DNA of 64,000 bases from Oscillospiraceae bacterium (GTDB taxonomy: Bacteria; Bacillota; Clostridia; Oscillospirales; Ruminococcaceae). Shown piece after piece: positions 60,414 through 64,000 of this stretch. The stretch spans positions 62,001 to 126,000 of the forward strand of contig WRLG01000002.1 of NCBI GenBank assembly GCA_009777725.1. Reading direction: 5' to 3'. A program made the position numbers and the translations under genes. Each line of letters starts with the position of its first letter. Positions within the stretch are counted from its first letter, which is position 1. The notes beneath the pieces are model-generated. The model saw nothing but the letters and a program-made list of their open reading frames with translations. It had not been told where the DNA came from and searched no databases.

Positions 60414-60758
60414 ATGCCATACCCCAAATATAAAAAACAATTACATATTGCTTTCAATCCCGAAGATTGGGAAATCATTTTAAAAAAATCAGAAAAGGCT
60501 GAAATGAAACCATCGGCATATATTACTAAAATTGCTTTAAACGGTATGATTAAACATTACGACACAATGCCGTTTAACAAACTCATGATTGCAATTAACA
60601 GATACGGAAATAACTTATCGCAGATTGCTAAAGTTGCTAATACATACGGTTCGATTTTTGAGAATGATATTAAAGATATACAATCTGATATGCAACATAT
60701 AAAAGAATTGGCTTACGATTGTTTCAGCGAAATGCAATTTATAAATGCTGATGATTAA
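60414..60758 (+). CDS. mobC: MobC-type mobilization accessory protein
   Basis: A 114-residue protein with an N-terminal ribbon-helix-helix-like part (HIAFNPEDWEIILKKSEKAE; KPSAYITKIALNG) and the MobC motif FNKLMIAINRYGNNLSQIAK. It binds oriT and helps the relaxase. CGGAGG precedes the ATG; the relaxase gene starts 18 bases after it. Confidence 0.85.
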   Translation: MPYPKYKKQLHIAFNPEDWEIILKKSEKAEMKPSAYITKIALNGMIKHYDTMPFNKLMIAINRYGNNLSQIAKVANTYGSIFENDIKDIQSDMQHIKELAYDCFSEMQFINADD

Positions 60759-60776
60759 AGTATAAGGAGAATTACG

Positions 60777-62384
60777 ATGCCTGTTGTAAAACAAAAATCC
60801 GTTCATGTAACGCCGGGGAAATGTATTGCGTATATTCTTAACGGCGATAAAAATTCGGAAATGAAATATGCAACAGGAATTAATACAGAAACAGATATTG
60901 ATTTAGCCAACGAATTATTTAAATTATCTTTTGAGACAAACACAAATCTAAAATACAATCTTCCGGGAAAAGATAAGAATAAAACAAAAGAACGCATACG
61001 ATTACATCACTATATGCAAAGCTTCGACCCTAAAGAGGAAAATATAACTCCTGAGCTTGTTCATAAGATTGGCATTGAGTGGGCTAAGAAATGTTTCGGC
61101 AAGGATAGGCACATCATCGTTTCAGCTCATATAGATAAAACTCACATACATAATCATTTTGCTGTTGCTTCTTATGATTTAAACGGCAACATTTGGACGA
61201 GTAGCGAAAAAAGCCTTGCATCCGTTCGCAAAACTTCCGATAAAATTTGTTTGGGTTATGATTTGAGTATTATAAAAAATCCCAAAGGCAAGGGCGATTA
61301 CGGAACTCGGTTTAAGGATAACGAAGTTGAAAACGCTCCGGGTGCAAAAGAAAAAGTTAAACGCTCTCCAAAGTCTTTAACCTACAAAGAATGGGAAGCA
61401 ATTAACAAAGGCGTATCATGGAAAGAAAAAATCAGAGTTAAGATTGATTACTTAATCAAAGACGAATTTGTTAAGACAATAAAAGATATTAAAGACAGAT
61501 TGATGAAAGACGGCTACATTATAACTCGTGACGGTAATTCAAAAATATACGGCAGATATTTTACTATAAGACCTGTCGGCGAGAAAAACGGCGTTCGTAA
61601 TTATAAGTTGGGCGATGATTACACTACTGAAAATATCGAATACAGAATTAAGAACAGAAAGTCAGAGCAAAGTCAACCGATTACTATTATAAAATACAAA
61701 GGCATACAACAAGAATACTTTTCTTGTTTGCAGAAAGTTATTGCTGTTGTTGATGAGAAAATTTCTTATCATCGTAAAAAATATTCTGTTGTTGATGTCA
61801 AAGAAATGCAAGCGGTTTTAGATTTTATGATTGACAATGACATAGACGAGCAGAATAAATTTGAAATTAAGTTTGATGAGTTATCCTATTCATACGATAA
61901 ATTAACAGATGAGCTTTTTGACATGAAAGAGGAAATGACTAAGCTTGAAAACAACATTGAGGATTACAAAATTTATCAAGAACTATCGGCGAAGATTCCG
62001 ACTGACGGTTTCAACACAAAACAAATTTTTACTGCCGATGAGTTAGAAGCTTTAAAGAAAACGGAATATACATACAAGCTTAAACCCGATGACATTAAAA
62101 AATTCCAAGACAGAATTGATATACTTACAATGAATTTTTCGCAAACACAAAGCAAAACCGAAACCGTTCGTAATGAAAAAGAAAAAGCGGAATCTATGTT
62201 AGAAAAATATCAAAGCCATATCTCTTTTGATTATCAATCAATTCTAGCAGAGGTCAGAGCGGAAGAAAGCGAACGCAAAGCTAAAACCAAAACAGAGCCT
62301 ACCAAACAGTTAAACGAAGAAAAGCGAATTGATGTTGGTGTCGGAGAAAAGGTTTTTAAAGATATTGATATTGAGGAGCGTTGA
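60777..62384 (+). CDS. Relaxase / mobilization nuclease
   Basis: A 535-residue relaxase of the VirD2/MobA type (MOBP-like). The three-His metal motif is SAHIDKTHIHNHFAVASYD near residue 120; the N-terminus (HVTPGKCIAYILNGDKN) fits the family. The C-terminal 200 residues are coiled coil. It nicks one DNA strand at oriT and leads it into the recipient during conjugation. No conjugation machinery is seen, so the element is mobilizable rather than self-transmissible on present evidence. Confidence 0.88.
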   Translation: MPVVKQKSVHVTPGKCIAYILNGDKNSEMKYATGINTETDIDLANELFKLSFETNTNLKYNLPGKDKNKTKERIRLHHYMQSFDPKEENITPELVHKIGIEWAKKCFGKDRHIIVSAHIDKTHIHNHFAVASYDLNGNIWTSSEKSLASVRKTSDKICLGYDLSIIKNPKGKGDYGTRFKDNEVENAPGAKEKVKRSPKSLTYKEWEAINKGVSWKEKIRVKIDYLIKDEFVKTIKDIKDRLMKDGYIITRDGNSKIYGRYFTIRPVGEKNGVRNYKLGDDYTTENIEYRIKNRKSEQSQPITIIKYKGIQQEYFSCLQKVIAVVDEKISYHRKKYSVVDVKEMQAVLDFMIDNDIDEQNKFEIKFDELSYSYDKLTDELFDMKEEMTKLENNIEDYKIYQELSAKIPTDGFNTKQIFTADELEALKKTEYTYKLKPDDIKKFQDRIDILTMNFSQTQSKTETVRNEKEKAESMLEKYQSHISFDYQSILAEVRAEESERKAKTKTEPTKQLNEEKRIDVGVGEKVFKDIDIEER

Positions 62385-62397
62385 AAGTGGTGATTAA

Positions 62398-63384
62398 ATG
62401 ACAGAACACTACGCGCATGGCAAACTATGCAGAGTAACTTGCGGTAATGCTATAGAATGTTTGCGGGAGTTGCCGCCGAATATTTTTGACTGCTGTATAA
62501 CAAGCCCACCTTATTTCGGTTTGCGGGATTATGGAATTGCGGGGCAGATTGGTCTTGAAGATTCGCCCGATAATTACATAAATGCACTTGTTGAAGTGTT
62601 CGGCGAATTAAAAAGAGTGCTGAAAGATGATGGGACGTTGTGGGTTGTGATTGGTGATAGTTATGCGGGAAGCGGCAAAGGCGGTCAATCAAAATCCATG
62701 AGAAGCGAAAACTGGAAACCCGATTATGCAAACAAGAGCAAGACATATGGATTAAAAACTAAAGACTTAATTGGTATTCCGTGGCTTCTTGCGTTTGCTC
62801 TGCGTAATGACGGTTGGTATTTGCGGCAAGATATAATATGGCATAAACCTAACGTCATGCCCGAATCGGTGAGGGACAGATGTACTCGAAGTCATGAATA
62901 TATTTTTATGTTCTCAAAGTCGGCGAGATACTATTATAATAATGATACTATCAAAGAGCCGATAGCCGAGAGTACCAAAGGCAGAAAAACCGCTACATTC
63001 GGCGGTGAGAAAGGTCGAAACTACACGCCGAACAAGAGTGACCCGAATTACAGAAGCGGTTCAGACCAATGGGGGAGGGTTTGGGAAAACAACAGCGATA
63101 CTCGAAACAAGCGAAGTGTTTGGACGGTTGCGACAAAACCACTCAAAGAATCTCACTATGCGGCGTTCCCGACAGAATTGATTAAACCTTGTATTCTCGC
63201 AAGCAGTAAACACAAAGGAATTGTTTTAGACCCATTCTGCGGAAGCGGCACAACAGGAATAACAGCATGGCAATTAGGACGAGCTTTTCACGGAATAGAT
63301 ATTAATCCTGATTATTGCAAACTTACTATAAGACGTTTGCGTAGATTAAAGTCAATACCGCCGGAGGAAATATTGAAGTTTTAG
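62398..63384 (+). CDS. Solitary N4-cytosine/N6-adenine DNA methyltransferase
   Basis: A 328-residue beta-class methyltransferase. Motif IV TSPPYFGLRDYG (residues about 31-42) precedes motif I DPFCGSGTTG (about 280), the order of class beta enzymes. SPPY favours N4-cytosine methylation, although adenine enzymes of this class exist. No restriction nuclease adjoins it. It may protect the mobile DNA from host restriction. It starts 14 bases after the relaxase stop. Confidence 0.82.
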   Translation: MTEHYAHGKLCRVTCGNAIECLRELPPNIFDCCITSPPYFGLRDYGIAGQIGLEDSPDNYINALVEVFGELKRVLKDDGTLWVVIGDSYAGSGKGGQSKSMRSENWKPDYANKSKTYGLKTKDLIGIPWLLAFALRNDGWYLRQDIIWHKPNVMPESVRDRCTRSHEYIFMFSKSARYYYNNDTIKEPIAESTKGRKTATFGGEKGRNYTPNKSDPNYRSGSDQWGRVWENNSDTRNKRSVWTVATKPLKESHYAAFPTELIKPCILASSKHKGIVLDPFCGSGTTGITAWQLGRAFHGIDINPDYCKLTIRRLRRLKSIPPEEILKF

Positions 63385-63409
63385 TTTTGAAAAGAAAGAG
63401 GTTAATAAT

Positions 63410-63610
63410 ATGTGTAATCCAAATATGAAATATGTTACATTTCCAAAAGTTTTAGAAAATTTTGAATCGTTATTCAATTCGATACAAGAATATGATAGCG
63501 AAGATAATCCTAGAGAAATAACCATTGTTGCTGATAATGGTAATACAGCAGTATTATTGAGCAGAGATAATTATGATAGTCTTATGTATGGTCTATTTGG
63601 CGATGAATGA
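63410..63610 (+). CDS. Phd/YefM-like antitoxin
   Basis: A 66-residue protein with the order KYVTFPKVLENFESLF, then ITIVADNGNTAVLLSRDNYD, typical of Phd/YefM antitoxins. No toxin gene follows. AAGAGG precedes the ATG. It may be an orphan or regulate its own operon. Confidence 0.6.
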   Translation: MCNPNMKYVTFPKVLENFESLFNSIQEYDSEDNPREITIVADNGNTAVLLSRDNYDSLMYGLFGDE

Positions 63611-63661
63611 TACCGAACCCGCACAAAATCGTATTTTATTTCGAGAAAGTGAGTGATTAAT

Positions 63662-64000
63662 ATGTATAATGAATACTTAGAGGAGCTTAATGAGCATTTA
63701 ATATCTTTGCCCGATGAAGAAAGGGAAATGGCTGTAAATTACTATACCGAACAATTTAAAAATGCTGGGAAAGATAACGAAGCCGCTGTTATTGAAAAAC
63801 TAGGTTTGCCATTTAAACTTGCTAAAAATATCTTATCGGAGGAATCGGATTTTTCAAAAAGCGATGAATATATTGCATATCGTGAAAAAAATTCAAAAAA
63901 TGATAAAACAAAAAAATCAAGCGATAAAATATCAAAATCAGATGTTTTTGACTTTATAGTGGATAATATAGAGCTTTTCGTAGCAGTTCTTGCTTTAGTT
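63662..64000 (+). CDS. DUF1700-like membrane protein, partial
   Basis: The first 113 codons of a gene that runs past the window end. The start (YLEELNEHLISLPDEEREMA) and the following LGLPFKLAKNIL are typical of the HAAS/DUF1700 signalling domain; a charged linker and the beginning of a membrane helix (IELFVAVLALV) follow. Such proteins often pair with a PadR regulator, not visible here. Confidence 0.7.
   Translation, partial: MYNEYLEELNEHLISLPDEEREMAVNYYTEQFKNAGKDNEAAVIEKLGLPFKLAKNILSEESDFSKSDEYIAYREKNSKNDKTKKSSDKISKSDVFDFIVDNIELFVAVLALV

Noticed and set aside
41632-64000. Integration of the element at the tRNA-Gln 3' end with a duplicated att site
   Set aside because: No second copy of the tRNA 3' end occurs inside the window, so the right boundary cannot be shown here.

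Overview
The window looks like a chromosome segment of a low-to-mid GC Clostridia-type Firmicute, probably an uncultured Oscillospiraceae/Lachnospiraceae-like gut or rumen bacterium. The signs are strong AGGAG-type ribosome binding sites, frequent GTG/TTG starts, TTGACA-17-TATAAT promoters, Opp/LplB/YesM-type transport and signalling genes, and WG-repeat lipoproteins. Positions 1-41,700 read as host chromosome. Positions 41,750-64,000 are visibly more AT-rich and read as an accessory, mobile region. No database search was possible; names come from motifs and gene order.

Region 1 (1-13,863, + strand): DUF3795 protein, small unknown, antitoxin/PIN-toxin pair, then a peptide ABC transporter locus (oppD, oppF, oppA). 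Between oppD and oppF lie an antitoxin-like remnant, a DUF3791 protein and a likely restriction-modification pair (EcoRI-type adenine methyltransferase overlapping a DUF262-HNH nuclease). The insert sits next to a second copy of the oppD 3' end. Between oppF and oppA are two WG-repeat lipoproteins and an MNT/HEPN toxin-antitoxin pair. A TIGR03960-type radical SAM protein ends the run.

Region 2 (13,871-30,386, - strand): a carbohydrate-uptake locus with two permease pairs, one very large solute-binding protein, a DUF5696-like secreted protein, a Yip1-type membrane protein, an NHL/TPR protein, a secreted transglutaminase-like protein, a YesM/LytS-type histidine kinase without a neighbouring response regulator, and an AI-2E family membrane protein. 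No ATPase is present, so a shared one is presumed. Nested palindromic repeats and TAACAAT-type tandem repeats fill the gaps.

Region 3 (30,695-41,342, + strand): HigBA-like toxin/antitoxin, an unidentified compact structured RNA with its own terminator, a 731-residue secreted surface protein, and a 2,342-residue secreted subtilase with leucine-rich and fibronectin-like repeats.

Region 4 (41,423-52,519): two tandem tRNA-Gln genes, a TIR-domain gene remnant, and then the most unusual part of the window. Seven copies of a short palindrome (TCACTTTCC-N3-GGAAAGTGA type) divide about 9.5 kb into modules: a DUF1016 nuclease; a repressor with its operators plus small genes and an ECF S component; an interrupted helicase; a Cas12f-family effector; several small genes; and a tyrosine recombinase at the end. 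Four full copies, one decayed copy and one fragment of a Cas12f-type tracrRNA-like sequence lie between the modules, all on the + strand. Each full copy runs straight into one to three 32-33 bp CRISPR-type repeats. The Cas12f protein has Asn (N240) where the first RuvC catalytic Asp should be, so it is predicted to bind but not cut DNA. No cas1/cas2 is visible. I infer an RNA-guided DNA-binding (probably regulatory) system whose natural single-guide-like RNAs are dispersed among mobile gene modules.

Region 5 (52,574-64,000): mostly small unknown genes, a phage-type radical SAM protein, a GNAT-like protein, a split TOPRIM primase remnant, an 890-bp non-coding stretch with two pairs of 20-bp repeats (86 bp apart in each pair) and a GC-rich hairpin cluster that may be an oriT, then MobC, a relaxase, a solitary SPPY-type DNA methyltransferase, a Phd/YefM-like antitoxin and the start of a DUF1700-like gene. 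This is the backbone of a mobilizable element.
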